This document shows, one piece after another, positions 8,608-17,459 of a stretch of DNA of 64,000 bases (positions are counted from its first letter, which is position 1; each line of letters begins with the position of its first letter). The notes under the pieces are model-generated. The model did no database searches. It was not told the DNA's origin and saw nothing but the letters and a program-made list of their open reading frames with translations. The DNA comes from Virgibacillus senegalensis (GTDB lineage: Bacteria; Bacillota; Bacilli; Bacillales; Amphibacillaceae), in assembly GCF_000821245.2 (NCBI RefSeq), contig NZ_LN611423.1, positions 372,096-436,095 on the forward strand, written 5' to 3'. The position numbers and the translations under genes were made by a program.

Positions 8608-9249
8608 TTAGGTTTTCGTTATCCGTCGCTTTAACCGCTGCGCTGCTTCCAAAGGATTGTCCGCCTGGCTGATGGCTGAAATAATCGAAATGCCGTCTGC
8701 TCCGGATTCCATTACAGAAGCCGCATTCCCCTCCTGTATCCCGCCTATGGCAGTCAACGGTGTACTGCCGATCAACCGTCTTATTTCTGTAAGACCTGTC
8801 AGACCGATTGGTGTCTTGGCATCTTGCTTGGTGGAAGTGGCATAAACAGGGCCCGCCCCAATGTAATCAGCGCCTGCAGCAGCGGCCTCTACCGCCTCCT
8901 TTTGATTGGTTGCCGAAACCCCGATGATGAAGTGTTCCGGACAGCGCCGGCGAACCGAACCAATCGGTTCATCTTCCTGTCCGATATGAACTCCATCCGC
9001 CTCTACTTTAATAGCCAGATCGACATCATCGTTTACGAAAAACGGAACATGATGCCGGTGGCACAAATCTTTCATCCGAGAAGCAAGCTCTTGCTTGTCT
9101 GCTCCTGTTTTGGCACCACGGCCTTTTTCTCTGAACTGAAACATGGTAATGCCGCCAGCTAATGCCTGCTCCAGTACGTGTAAAGGATTGCCGGCACCAT
9201 TATTGCTTCCCATTATAAAGTAGACTTGCAAGGACTGACGGATGTCCAT
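8608..9249 (-). CDS. thiE: Thiamine-phosphate synthase
   Basis: A 213-aa TIM-barrel enzyme joining HMP-PP and HET-P to thiamine phosphate. Recognisable elements are FQFREKG near residue 37, FFVNDDVDLAIKVEADGVHIGQED, the phosphate loop GAGPVYATSTKQDA with K-x-DA, and AIGGI. ATG follows the thiM stop by one base, so translation is coupled. It is the last gene of the THI-box operon. Confidence 0.95.
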   Translation of the reverse strand: MDIRQSLQVYFIMGSNNGAGNPLHVLEQALAGGITMFQFREKGRGAKTGADKQELASRMKDLCHRHHVPFFVNDDVDLAIKVEADGVHIGQEDEPIGSVRRRCPEHFIIGVSATNQKEAVEAAAAGADYIGAGPVYATSTKQDAKTPIGLTGLTEIRRLIGSTPLTAIGGIQEGNAASVMESGADGISIISAISQADNPLEAAQRLKRRITKT

Positions 9250-9250
9250 T

Positions 9251-10048
9251 CTATTCTTCCACCCTTTTTAATTGGATTTTTTCCAGCCAATCTTCTTGGT
9301 TCAACTGATACAAGGCATCAAGAAATTTGGATTGAAAACTTCCTGGCCCGGCGCTTTGTAATGCTGCGATTTCGGCAGCAGTACCATAGTAGCTGACAGC
9401 CGCGGCTGCAGCTGGCAGTTTGTTTTTCTCTACTGCCAAGAAGGCAGCAATCACTGAACTGAGCAAGCATCCGGCCCCAGTGATTTTCGTCTGCAGCTGA
9501 TGGCCATTCCCGCTTAGATAAACAGTATTCCCATCTGTTATCACATCTTCTTGCCCGGTAAGAGCCACCGCTGTTTTTAATTGCTTTGCTGCTTTCACAG
9601 CTATCCTTTGTCCATCCCCTTGAAATGCGGAATCGACTCCTTTCATCTCCGCATCTGCTCCGGCAAGAAAGGCGATCTCCCCTGCATTGGCACGGATCAA
9701 GGTTACGTCGATTTCTTCGAGAATCTTCAAGGCAATCATGTTTCGAAAAGGGGTTGCACCGACTCCTACCGGATCCAACACGACAGGAATACCTTTTTGA
9801 TTTGCTGCCTTTCCTGCCTTGATCATCGCATTCACCTGCGGGCTAGTAAGTGTACCGATATTCAATACGAGCGCATCAGCCACCGCTGCCATGTCAGCTG
9901 CTTCTTCTTCCGCATTGGCCATGACCGGCGAAGCTCCCAATGCCAGCAGTCCGTTTGCTGTAAAATTAATCACCACTTGGTTGGTGATATTGTGAATTAA
10001 TGGCTGATTATTTCTTACACTCCTTAGTAGACTGGTAATCTCATTCAA
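9251..10048 (-). CDS. thiM: Hydroxyethylthiazole kinase
   Basis: A 265-aa ribokinase-like enzyme that phosphorylates the thiazole alcohol salvaged from thiamine breakdown. PLIHNITNQVV, LGASPVMANAEEE, LDPVGVGAT and the anion-hole motif TGAGCLLSSV are intact. The start is TTG at 10048, inside the thiD stop region, with AAAGGAG 9 nt upstream (aaaggagctgaatcTATTG); the longer frame to 10180 overlaps thiD and has no support. The 8-nt overlap with thiD suggests coupling. Confidence 0.93.
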   Translation of the reverse strand: MNEITSLLRSVRNNQPLIHNITNQVVINFTANGLLALGASPVMANAEEEAADMAAVADALVLNIGTLTSPQVNAMIKAGKAANQKGIPVVLDPVGVGATPFRNMIALKILEEIDVTLIRANAGEIAFLAGADAEMKGVDSAFQGDGQRIAVKAAKQLKTAVALTGQEDVITDGNTVYLSGNGHQLQTKITGAGCLLSSVIAAFLAVEKNKLPAAAAAVSYYGTAAEIAALQSAGPGSFQSKFLDALYQLNQEDWLEKIQLKRVEE

Positions 10049-10874
10049 TAGATTCAGCTCCTTTCGCCTCACCAGGCAGACCTCGGAGACGCATGCCCCA
10101 ATGATTGGTCGGTCCGTTCCCTTTGCCGATTCCCAGCGTATAACGGATAGCTGCTGTGATGAATTCTTTTCCCGTCGCAACGGCTTCTGGTATTGTTTTT
10201 CCTTTTGCCAGCTCGGCTGTAATCACAGCTGAAAAAGTGCATCCAGTTCCATGAGTATGCCTTGTCTCTGTTCTTTCGGATCGAAACAGATGGAAGTCCT
10301 GCTTATCGTATAAGACATCAACAGCCTCGCCGGACAAATGTCCGCCTTTTACAATTGCCGAGCGAGCTCCGAGCTCTTCGACCATCATTTTCGCTGCACG
10401 TTTGGCATCTGATAGATCTTTTATCGGAGAACCGATCAGTATTTCTGCCTCCGGAATATTCGGTGTAACAATGGTCGCCAACGGAATCAGCTTTTCCCTT
10501 AGCGTTTGTCGTGATTTTTCTTCCATAAGGGTGTGACCGCTCTTGGCGACCATTACCGGGTCCATAACATATGGTCTATTCATTCCTTCTAATTTACCGG
10601 CAAGCAGCTCCATCATCTCCCTGGTAGCGATCATCCCGGTTTTTACCGCATCAGGGACGATATCCTGATAGACGGTATCCAGTTGTTGTTCTATCAACTC
10701 AAGCGGAAGATGTTGGATAGCTTTCACTCCTGTCGTGTTCTGTGCGACCACTGAAGTGACAACGCTCATCCCATATACCTCTCTTTCCTGAAAACTTTTC
10801 AAGTCGGCCTGAATACCGGCTCCACCGGTAGGATCCGTTCCGGCAATGGTTAGTGAACTGGCTATCGCAGACAC
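10041..10874 (-). CDS. thiD: Hydroxymethylpyrimidine (phosphate) kinase
   Basis: A 277-aa kinase that makes HMP-PP for thiamine synthesis. The classical TIAGTDPTGGAGIQADLKSF N-terminus, VMDPVMVAKSG and the GTGCTFSAV anion hole are present, which separates it from the PdxK-like paralogue at 5645. It lies between tenA and thiM in the THI-box operon. Confidence 0.93.
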   Translation of the reverse strand: MSAIASSLTIAGTDPTGGAGIQADLKSFQEREVYGMSVVTSVVAQNTTGVKAIQHLPLELIEQQLDTVYQDIVPDAVKTGMIATREMMELLAGKLEGMNRPYVMDPVMVAKSGHTLMEEKSRQTLREKLIPLATIVTPNIPEAEILIGSPIKDLSDAKRAAKMMVEELGARSAIVKGGHLSGEAVDVLYDKQDFHLFRSERTETRHTHGTGCTFSAVITAELAKGKTIPEAVATGKEFITAAIRYTLGIGKGNGPTNHWGMRLRGLPGEAKGAESIE

Positions 10875-10896
10875 GCTGGTGTCCCCCTTTCTATTT

Positions 10897-11601
10897 TTAA
10901 TGTAATGGCTGTGTCTGTTGGTCGGCAGGCAGTGGAAACGGCCATTCTTCCTGTGTATAGGCCATTTGCCAAAAGCTATATTCCAATTGACAGCTTTTCA
11001 AAAAGGCTTCCGTCGCTTTTTGTTTATCCAGGTCACTTGCGGAAGCAGCCCAACGGTTTATTTTTCTACAAAGCTCATTGGTAACTTCCGCCATTGCTCC
11101 TCCGGCATAGAATGAAATCCATTCATGAAATGGATGAGAAGCATCCGGCTGTTTTTCTTCTGCCAATGCCAACCCAATTTCCAGATAGGTCCACGGGCAT
11201 GGAAGCAATGCAGCCAACGTTTCGCCAATACTTCCGCTGTATGCGGCTTTGCTCATGTGAGCGACATAATGGTTTGCAGTCGGCGGCAACGGATTTCCTT
11301 GCAGGTCGTCATAATCCACCCCTGCTACCCGGCAAAAATTTTCATGCGGATGGATTTCACTGTTGAGGACAAAACCGATTTGTTCCTGGAAGAAGGCCAT
11401 GTCGGATCGGTCTTCGCACTTGGAAATGGCCAGGCCGTAGATACGGTTGAAAGCAGACAAATATTCATAATCCGCCTTTACATAATGGATCAGGGCCTGC
11501 CTTGGTACGCTTCCTTCAGCTATCCCTCTGATAAAAGGATGCCGTAGAATTCCTTGAAAGACTTCATCTGCCAGGGTTCTTAATTGTTCGGAAAATGTCA
11601 T
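10897..11601 (-). CDS. tenA: Aminopyrimidine aminohydrolase / thiaminase II
   Basis: A 234-aa all-helical TenA protein that converts the degraded thiamine product aminomethyl-HMP to HMP for reuse. The motifs FIRGIAEGSVP, FVLNSEIHPHE, LLPCPWTYLEIG with the nucleophilic cysteine, and FHEWISFYAGG are present. ATG at 11601 has GGGAGGAG upstream; the long frame to 11790 runs into the riboswitch and is not coding. It is the first gene after the TPP riboswitch, so the operon looks like a salvage pathway. Confidence 0.93.
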   Translation of the reverse strand: MTFSEQLRTLADEVFQGILRHPFIRGIAEGSVPRQALIHYVKADYEYLSAFNRIYGLAISKCEDRSDMAFFQEQIGFVLNSEIHPHENFCRVAGVDYDDLQGNPLPPTANHYVAHMSKAAYSGSIGETLAALLPCPWTYLEIGLALAEEKQPDASHPFHEWISFYAGGAMAEVTNELCRKINRWAASASDLDKQKATEAFLKSCQLEYSFWQMAYTQEEWPFPLPADQQTQPLH

Positions 11602-11706
11602 GGTAGAAACTCCTCCCTTTGTTTGGAGGAAGTCCAGAAACTTCGGGGAAATGGAGAGGTATTGGACAGGATAAAAAGGCTTAACAGCCGTTCCGTTTCC
11701 CGGAAC

Positions 11707-11741
11707 GCAAAAAACCGCTCCAGGAAACTGGAGCGGTTTGA
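11707..11741 (-). terminator. Attenuator terminator of the THI box
   Basis: On the minus strand aaaccgctccag pairs with ctggagcggttt and is followed by a T run. It lies between the TPP aptamer and tenA, as expected for transcription attenuation. Confidence 0.85.
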
Positions 11742-11785
11742 CGCAATTTTGGCAATGGTTTATCCCAAGATATACGTATCCCGTC

Positions 11786-11875
11786 TCCACTTTCCTACGC
11801 TGGTGCTAACCAGTTCAGGTTCAAAGGGACCAAGGTTTATTCCTTATCTCAGCCATAAAGGCGCCCCTAGTGGAC
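11786..11875 (-). ncRNA. TPP riboswitch (THI box)
   Basis: Read on the minus strand it has ACTAGGGGCGCC, GGCTGAGATAAG, CCCTTTGAACCTGAACTGG and TTAGCACCAGCGTAGGAAAGT, the canonical TPP aptamer. It controls tenA-thiD-thiM-thiE together with the terminator at 11707-11741. Confidence 0.97.
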
Positions 11876-11898
11876 TTCCAAAATATTTAACTACTTTT

Positions 11899-11927
11899 AC
11901 TAAAACATGATTATCCACTGATGTCAA
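11899..11927 (-). promoter_or_regulatory. SigA promoter of the thi operon
   Basis: Minus strand TTGACA, 17-bp spacer, TTTAGT, about 25 nt upstream of the TPP aptamer. Confidence 0.65.
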
Positions 11928-11946
11928 ACGAGCAAAGAAATACCGG

Positions 11947-12975
11947 TTAAGTGAAATATTCAATCGTTGCCTTGGGAAACAGCTTGTGAATGGTTGATTT
12001 CAATACATCTTTGATTTCTTCCTGTTCTTCATCTTTATAGACATACTTGCCTATACCGTACCTGCCCCATTTCCATTTTCGTTTCGATTCGTCCAACTCG
12101 AGTTTCGTCATTGGGTAATTTTTTTCGATGACACGCTTGGCAGGTTGTGTAAATCGATGCTGGATCAATTCAAATGTCAGATCCTTTTTTGCAGACGATG
12201 GCAGTGCATCGGCCAATCTTTCCAACATTTCCGGATAACCTTCCTGCCAGCCTTCATGTAAATAAATCGGCGCGACGATAAAACCGAGTGGATAGCCTGC
12301 TTCTGCCACTTTGACTGCTGCCTCTATCCGTTCGGCAAGCCTGGATGTTCCAGGCTCAAAATACTTGATCACATAGTCGTCGTTAATACTGAACCGGAAT
12401 CGGGTCCTGCCATTATGCTCGGCATCAAGCAGATGATCCACGTGGGCGAACTTTGTTACAAAACGCAGTTTTCCGTAGGTAGATTTTCCAAAGTACTCGA
12501 TGGCCCGTTTCAATGTATGGGTCAGGTGGTCGATTCCGACAATATCTGAAGTACACGAAGCCTCGAAACGAGTGAATTCGGGGGCACGGTCACGCATGTA
12601 TTTTTCAGCGGCGTCAAAAATTTCCTCGGTGTTGACATATGTCCTGATATACGGCTTGCTTCCCATTGTCGTTTGTAAGTAACAATAGTGGCAGTGCCCC
12701 ATGCACCCTGTCGCAAAAGGGATGGCATACTCGGCAGAAGGCTTGGATGTATCGAACTTGAGCGTCTTTCTAATACCTACAACGAGCGTCGATTTTGCAT
12801 TGCGGTATTTTTGAAAATCATTTTCCCCTGGCAAATTACGGACCTGATTATGGGAAGTTGTTTCCCGAATTTCAATTCCCATGCCTTGAAATTTATCGAC
12901 AAGCTCGCGACCAAGCGGGTACTCCAATGCCCTCGGTTCTACATAAACCAGCTGTGGCACGAATGGTTTAACCAT
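11947..12975 (-). CDS. splB: Spore photoproduct lyase
   Basis: A 342-aa radical SAM enzyme that reverses the spore photoproduct (methylene-bridged thymine dimer) in UV-damaged spore DNA during germination. The cluster cysteines C91, C95 and C98 (CMGHCHYC) and C141 (EASCTSD), the hydrogen-donor position known from B. subtilis SplB, all fall at the same numbers as in that enzyme. ATG at 12975 has GGAGG upstream and overlaps the end of splA by 8 nt; the longer frame to 13059 is not needed. Expected to be forespore-expressed. Confidence 0.95.
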   Translation of the reverse strand: MVKPFVPQLVYVEPRALEYPLGRELVDKFQGMGIEIRETTSHNQVRNLPGENDFQKYRNAKSTLVVGIRKTLKFDTSKPSAEYAIPFATGCMGHCHYCYLQTTMGSKPYIRTYVNTEEIFDAAEKYMRDRAPEFTRFEASCTSDIVGIDHLTHTLKRAIEYFGKSTYGKLRFVTKFAHVDHLLDAEHNGRTRFRFSINDDYVIKYFEPGTSRLAERIEAAVKVAEAGYPLGFIVAPIYLHEGWQEGYPEMLERLADALPSSAKKDLTFELIQHRFTQPAKRVIEKNYPMTKLELDESKRKWKWGRYGIGKYVYKDEEQEEIKDVLKSTIHKLFPKATIEYFT

Positions 12976-13228
12976 GTAATCCCTCCGAATCCTCTGTACC
13001 GAACGCGGCCTGGTATGCATGCTCTGCCTCCTGCTCTGAGCGGTAAACTGCCACCTCATCCGTCAGCGGATAGTATGTATCATACAAAAACAACGCAAGC
13101 TCATTACCATTGTCCGGATCGGCCACCACTGCAGCTTCCTGCACATTGGCCACCCCCTGCACATGCGGATTCCGGATGATCACATAAACCACTTCTCCCG
13201 GTTGATAGCCCTGATTATATTCCATCAT
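12968..13228 (-). CDS. splA: SplA, regulator of spore photoproduct lyase
   Basis: A small protein of about 86 aa with the SplA pattern GEVVYVIIRNPHVQGVANVQEAAVV and LALFLYDTYYPLTDEVAVY. SplA is a TRAP-like protein that limits splB expression in B. subtilis. The start is one of the tandem ATGATG codons at 13228/13225; the ribosome site is weak. It overlaps splB, giving a typical splAB operon. Confidence 0.88.
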   Translation of the reverse strand: MMEYNQGYQPGEVVYVIIRNPHVQGVANVQEAAVVADPDNGNELALFLYDTYYPLTDEVAVYRSEQEAEHAYQAAFGTEDSEGLHG

Positions 13229-13256
13229 CACACCCAACTCTCTATCAAGATAACCT

Positions 13257-13286
13257 TATTATCCCAATTCCCCCACAAATTATTAC
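13257..13286 (-). promoter_or_regulatory. Candidate SigG-type promoter of splAB
   Basis: Minus strand GTAATA, 17-bp spacer, GATAATA, close to the forespore SigG pattern (TGMATA / CATACTA). splAB is SigG-dependent in B. subtilis, which supports the reading. The match is partial. Confidence 0.4.
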
Positions 13287-13299
13287 ACGAGATGAGGGG

Positions 13300-13575
13300 T
13301 CGAAATGGGGGGTCAGTCCCCCAAACAAAATCCCAGCCCCGCTCCTTCTTCGGAGGGGACTGACCCCATTTAAACGTCCTCTGCTCCAGAAAGCACCGTA
13401 TGTAGATGTCTTCGATACCAGAATACCCATATATCGATTTTCACATAAACAGGGACTGTCCCCCAGCGTCACTATTTTTCATTATTTCAAGCTTGGGGGA
13501 CTGTCCCCGGAAGCTGTCCCCGGAAGCTGCTGTCCCCAGAAGTGTACCTCGGAGTGGTCCCCCGAAGTCCCGGAA
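13300..13575. repeat. Cluster of GGGGACTGACCCC-type palindromic repeats
   Basis: The gap between splA and lepB carries at least six variants of the G4-ACTG/AGT-C4 motif: GGGGGGTCAGTCCCCC near 13307, GGGGACTGACCCC at 13355-13367, AGGGACTGTCCCCC near 13451, then a run of CTGTCCCCGGAAG units from 13497 to about 13530. No ORF with a ribosome site is present. The same motif fills the gap at 32943-33196. Confidence 0.75.
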
Positions 13576-13600
13576 AGTGTCATCGATGTTGGCTAATTAT

Positions 13601-13637
13601 AAAAAAAGTCCAACCATGTTCGGTTGGACTTTTTTTA
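13601..13637. terminator. Bidirectional terminator downstream of lepB
   Basis: aaaaaaagtccaacc pairs with ggttggacttttttt, perfect arms around a 6-nt loop. Confidence 0.85.
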
Positions 13638-13644
13638 TTCGGGA

Positions 13645-14196
13645 TCATTCGGGAATACCAATGGCTTCCAATGGCCATATTCTCAGTTTTACGTCGCCAA
13701 TCACTGCGTCGTCTTTTATGAAACCAAAGTACCTGCTGTCCTTGCTTACCAGGCGATTATCACCCAGGACAAACAAGCAGCCTTCGGGAACAGTGCTTTT
13801 GCCGGCCACTTCTTTCAGTGTAAAATTATTTGTGAGATACTGGCTTTGCGACAAGTCTTTTTTATACTCTTCCAAGTAAGGCTCTGCCACTTGCTTGTCA
13901 TTGATATAAAGGACGTCTTCCTTCATTTCAACTTTGTCACCGGGCAGACCGATCACTCTTTTCACGTAGGCATCATCAGAGTCAGGTGCCTGAAAGGCAA
14001 TTTCGTCGAACCGTTCAATCTTTCCTACTTTGCTAAGGATAATGCGATCACCATCATGCAAGGTAGGCATCATCGATTCGCCTTCGACAATCGATGGTGT
14101 AATTAAATAATGCCGGCAGACGATGACGATGGTCAGAGCCACGAATATCGTTTTCAGCCAGGACCAAACTTCATGCTTTAAGCTATTGTTATTCAT
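13645..14196 (-). CDS. Type I signal peptidase (SipS-like)
   Basis: A 183-aa membrane-anchored serine peptidase that removes signal peptides from secreted proteins. Transmembrane segment near residues 14-27, catalytic S41 in EGESMMPTL and K79 in YVKRVIGLPGD, then the VLGDNR box near 155-160. ATG at 14196 has GGGGAG 4-5 nt upstream; the longer frame to 14280 lacks a site. Bacillus species have several paralogues, so sip symbol choice is uncertain. Confidence 0.93.
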   Translation of the reverse strand: MNNNSLKHEVWSWLKTIFVALTIVIVCRHYLITPSIVEGESMMPTLHDGDRIILSKVGKIERFDEIAFQAPDSDDAYVKRVIGLPGDKVEMKEDVLYINDKQVAEPYLEEYKKDLSQSQYLTNNFTLKEVAGKSTVPEGCLFVLGDNRLVSKDSRYFGFIKDDAVIGDVKLRIWPLEAIGIPE

Positions 14197-14398
14197 TCTT
14201 CTCCCCAACCTTTTCCAAAAGGAAGCGCATCGAGCAGAATATGGCGCAATGGCTCCCATTCTTTTACTTGAAACGACCATGCAATATATCCGTTTTCATG
14301 ACTGACAACGAACTGATTTGAAATACGATTTTAAAAGTGATCACGTTTTTTGTCGACTAATCGCCTTTTGTATCGTCTTTATTATGGAGGTAATGCAT

Positions 14399-15389
14399 AT
14401 GAAAACATTTAAGTACACGTTCATATTTCTTTTTTTTTCTATTGATTTCCTTTGTCGCAGTCTCCTTTTACACAAGCAGTCCAGAGGAACCGGAAAAAGA
14501 AAAGTCGAAAAAAATCCTATACCGGGACTCCTCTCACAGCGAAGAGGAAATCTTGCTTCCTGACCTTACAATTCATGCAGACGCTGCCATTTTGATTAAC
14601 GCCAATACCCGCCAAATTCTATACGAAAAACAAATCAACCAATCGCTTCCGGTAGCCAGCATGTCAAAAATGATGACGGAATTCCTTGTACTCGAAGCCA
14701 TTGAAAAAGGCACACTCACCTGGGAGCAACAAGTTTCCATCAGTGATTATGCATATATCATTTCTCAGACTCCCGGCTACTCTTCCATCCTGTTAAGGAA
14801 GGAGTTCACCTATTCCGTAAAAGAACTTTTCCACGCCACTGCCATCCATTCTGCCAATGGAGCGGCAATCGCGCTAGCTGAGGCAGTAGCCGGCAGCGAG
14901 CAGGAATTTGTCAGCACCATGAACCACACTGCTAAGGCGTTAGGTATGGAAGATACCGTTTTCGTAAACAGTACCGGGTTGAATAACCAAGACCTCGGTC
15001 CCTACCGCTACGACAATCTGGAGTATTCCGATAATACAATGTCTGTTAAAGATGTAGCGACATTGGCCTTGGCGCTTCTTAATAAGCATCCGGAAATAGT
15101 GGAAGTGTCTTCTCTAGCCAATGATACGATTTCTCATGGCAATCATGACTCTGCAACTTATTATAACACCAATGCCATGCTTCCTGAAATGGATATCGAA
15201 AATATCAGCTACCCTGGTGTCGACGGGCTGAAAACAGGATACACCGATGCCGCAGGCTATTGCTTTACCGGTACCATCAAACGGGATAATGCCCGATATA
15301 TATCCGTAGTTATGGGTACAGACAGTGAAAATGCCCGCTTTTTGGAAACAAAAAAGCTTTATGAAGCGATACCAAAAACAGAACTATAA
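14399..15389 (+). pseudogene. D-alanyl-D-alanine carboxypeptidase, frameshifted in a T9 tract
   Basis: The penicillin-binding domain is intact from about 14570: SMSK (active serine SxxK), HSANGA (SxN) and GLKTGYTD (KTG) are all present. The only start with a good ribosome site (GGAGG, ATG at 14399) is in another frame and encodes the beginning of a hydrophobic signal segment. The two frames meet at nine Ts (14430-14438). With eight Ts the signal would read MKTFKYTFIFLFFLLISFVA and run into the enzyme, giving 329 aa. The protein lacks the usual PBP5 C-terminal domain. Either a real disruption, a slippage switch, or a base-call error. Confidence 0.8.
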
Positions 15390-15521
15390 TTGAAGCAAGT
15401 CATTTTTACATTGATGCGTCGATTCCCTTCTTCTATACTTTATAGGGATAGGTATATGCTTAAAAAGAACTTTTGGCCTGGAAATGTGGATTAGATTTAT
15501 AGAAGGAGATCGATCTTACAT

Positions 15522-16718
15522 ATGATGACAAAATCAACGCATATGGCAAAACCCGTGGGGCATTTCCTGTTGATAAGCGGAATTATCCTGATAGCCTTTA
15601 ATTTAAGGCCGGCAATAACCTCTGTCGGACCATTGCTTGGAAGAATCCGTGATGACATCGGCCTTGCTAATTGGGGAGCGGGAATGATTACGAGCCTCCC
15701 GCTTCTCGCATTTGCAATCATGTCACCCATTGCTCCCCGGCTAAGCAATCGCATCGGCAGCGGCCGTGCTTTACGACTAGGACTGATTTTATTGATTATC
15801 GGGATTGTCAGTCGCTCCATTTCCTTTACGCCGACTCTTTACTTTGGCACTACCCTTGTCGGCTTAGGGATAGCCATCTGTAACGTACTGCTCCCGGGAT
15901 TAATCAAAGAAAAATTCCCTGAAAAGGTAGGACTGATGACCAGTGTCTATTCCACTTGTATGTCTTCTTTTGCTGCGCTTGCCTCCGGGTTGAGCATCCC
16001 TTTGGCTGATGGTTTAAATCTTGGCTGGGAGCTGGGACTTGGAAGCTGGGTGATTTTGGCTGTCATCGGACTGATTGTTTGGTCGATTTACTTGCAATCC
16101 CAAAAAAGCAAGCAGCCAAAACAACTATATTTCGAGCCATCGGCAGCACGACTTACAAAATCAGCACTGGCATGGCAAGTGACCTTGTTCATGGGAATGC
16201 AATCCTTTCTTTTTTATGTGACCATCTCCTGGCTGCCCGAGATTCTTCATGACGTTGGATTGACCATCGGAACGGCAGGCTGGCTTTTATCTTACATGCA
16301 ATTTATCAGTCTTCCCGCTACATTCGTTGCCCCGATTTTGGCAGAAAAGGTTCACAACCAGCAGGGAATCATTTTACTGATCGGTTTCTTTGCTGTCGCC
16401 GGATATGGTGGTTTATTGGCAGAGGGGCCCCTTTGGCTAATGATTATCTCGATCACTTCGATTGGCTTCGCGCTTGGCGCAAGCATTAGCCTCGCACTCG
16501 CCTTTTTGAGTATGCGGGCTGTTGATGCCAAACAGGCTGCAGAACTATCAGGCATGGCCCAATCGTTTGGTTATTTGCTGGCTGCAGCAGGTCCGTTTGT
16601 TATCGGGCTGCTGGTAGATGCTACAGGGCAGTGGAAACTTCCTATTGCCGCTATCCTGGCTGTTTCGATTTTGATGGTTATCGCAGGACTCGGAGCCGGG
16701 CGCAATAAACTTGTATAA
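15522..16718 (+). CDS. MFS transporter, CynX/NimT type
   Basis: A 398-aa carrier with twelve predicted membrane segments. The first helix ends in LIAFNLRPAITSVGPLL, the hallmark of the cyanate/nitroimidazole CynX-NimT family (B. subtilis YycB type). AAGGAG lies 13 nt upstream of the tandem ATGATG. Substrate unknown: small anions or 2-nitroimidazole have been reported for relatives. A terminator follows directly. Confidence 0.88.
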   Translation: MMTKSTHMAKPVGHFLLISGIILIAFNLRPAITSVGPLLGRIRDDIGLANWGAGMITSLPLLAFAIMSPIAPRLSNRIGSGRALRLGLILLIIGIVSRSISFTPTLYFGTTLVGLGIAICNVLLPGLIKEKFPEKVGLMTSVYSTCMSSFAALASGLSIPLADGLNLGWELGLGSWVILAVIGLIVWSIYLQSQKSKQPKQLYFEPSAARLTKSALAWQVTLFMGMQSFLFYVTISWLPEILHDVGLTIGTAGWLLSYMQFISLPATFVAPILAEKVHNQQGIILLIGFFAVAGYGGLLAEGPLWLMIISITSIGFALGASISLALAFLSMRAVDAKQAAELSGMAQSFGYLLAAAGPFVIGLLVDATGQWKLPIAAILAVSILMVIAGLGAGRNKLV

Positions 16719-16719
16719 T

Positions 16720-16764
16720 AAAAGCGACAGTATGTTGGCAGCCACCAATGATACTGTCGCTTTT
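16720..16764. terminator. Bidirectional terminator
   Basis: aaaagcgacagtat pairs with atactgtcgctttt between two converging genes. Confidence 0.85.
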
Positions 16765-16768
16765 GCTT

Positions 16769-17194
16769 TTAATGATTCAGCTCGTTGTAGATGACGACCT
16801 TCATTGCATCCATTTCTTGTTGGGAAAGCTTCCCTTCTATTTTTTCAAGTAGAGCCGTTTGTTCTTCTTGCGTCATCCCTTTGTTGACTGTCTCCCTTAT
16901 TTCCTGGATTTCCCCCACACTGAATTTCTTGACGAGATTTTTTACCGCTCCTTCTTTCGTGGTAAAAGGCAATTGACTTTGATCAATTTGCGGAGCATCT
17001 GCCAGAAATTCCTCTAATGCTGGGTTGCTGTCGATCGATTTTTTTATTTTCCCAGTATTCACATCAGCATACAGCTCCTGTTCGACTTGATCGATCACAT
17101 TATCAGCGATTATCCCTGCGGCAAGATGGTACAGGCCATAACCGACTCCCGCTAAAATAACGGCAACGATAGTCACATTACGTAAAAATCTCAT
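16769..17194 (-). CDS. Membrane-anchored protein of unknown function
   Basis: A 141-aa protein with one N-terminal transmembrane segment (residues 7-30) followed by a charged, helical domain of about 110 residues on the outside. It has no cysteines or recognisable catalytic motif. ATG is preceded by GGAAGG and AAGGAGG-like sequence. I do not recognise the family; similar short anchored proteins occur across Bacillaceae. Confidence 0.72.
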   Translation of the reverse strand: MRFLRNVTIVAVILAGVGYGLYHLAAGIIADNVIDQVEQELYADVNTGKIKKSIDSNPALEEFLADAPQIDQSQLPFTTKEGAVKNLVKKFSVGEIQEIRETVNKGMTQEEQTALLEKIEGKLSQQEMDAMKVVIYNELNH

Positions 17195-17366
17195 TCCCTT
17201 CCTCCTTCTCTATCAAATATATATCTTCCATATCAACACTTCATGACAGTGATTTATCTTGAGTAGCTGCTTCCGCTTTATTATAACAAATCCCCGTGCC
17301 GCTAACATTGCGCATTACTATTATCAGATAACGAAGGATAAACTTTTTGATAAATCAGTAAATAAA

Positions 17367-17392
17367 TGAAACTTTCTACTTATAAAGTCGTA
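17367..17392 (+). promoter_or_regulatory. SigW-type ECF promoter of the flotillin operon
   Basis: TGAAAC (17367-17372), exactly 16 bp, then CGTA (17389-17392), a perfect match to the SigW consensus. The yuaF-floT-yuaI operon of B. subtilis is SigW-controlled, which fits. The rest of 17195-17459 shows nothing else. Confidence 0.8.
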
Positions 17393-17459
17393 AAAATAAG
17401 TAATAGGGTTATTCACCAACCAAAGCCTTACGACATGAAATGGTAAGGGAGGTTATCTT

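Noticed and set aside
12500-13179. Plus-strand ORFs opposite splB and splA
   Set aside because: They are antisense shadows of strongly conserved genes.
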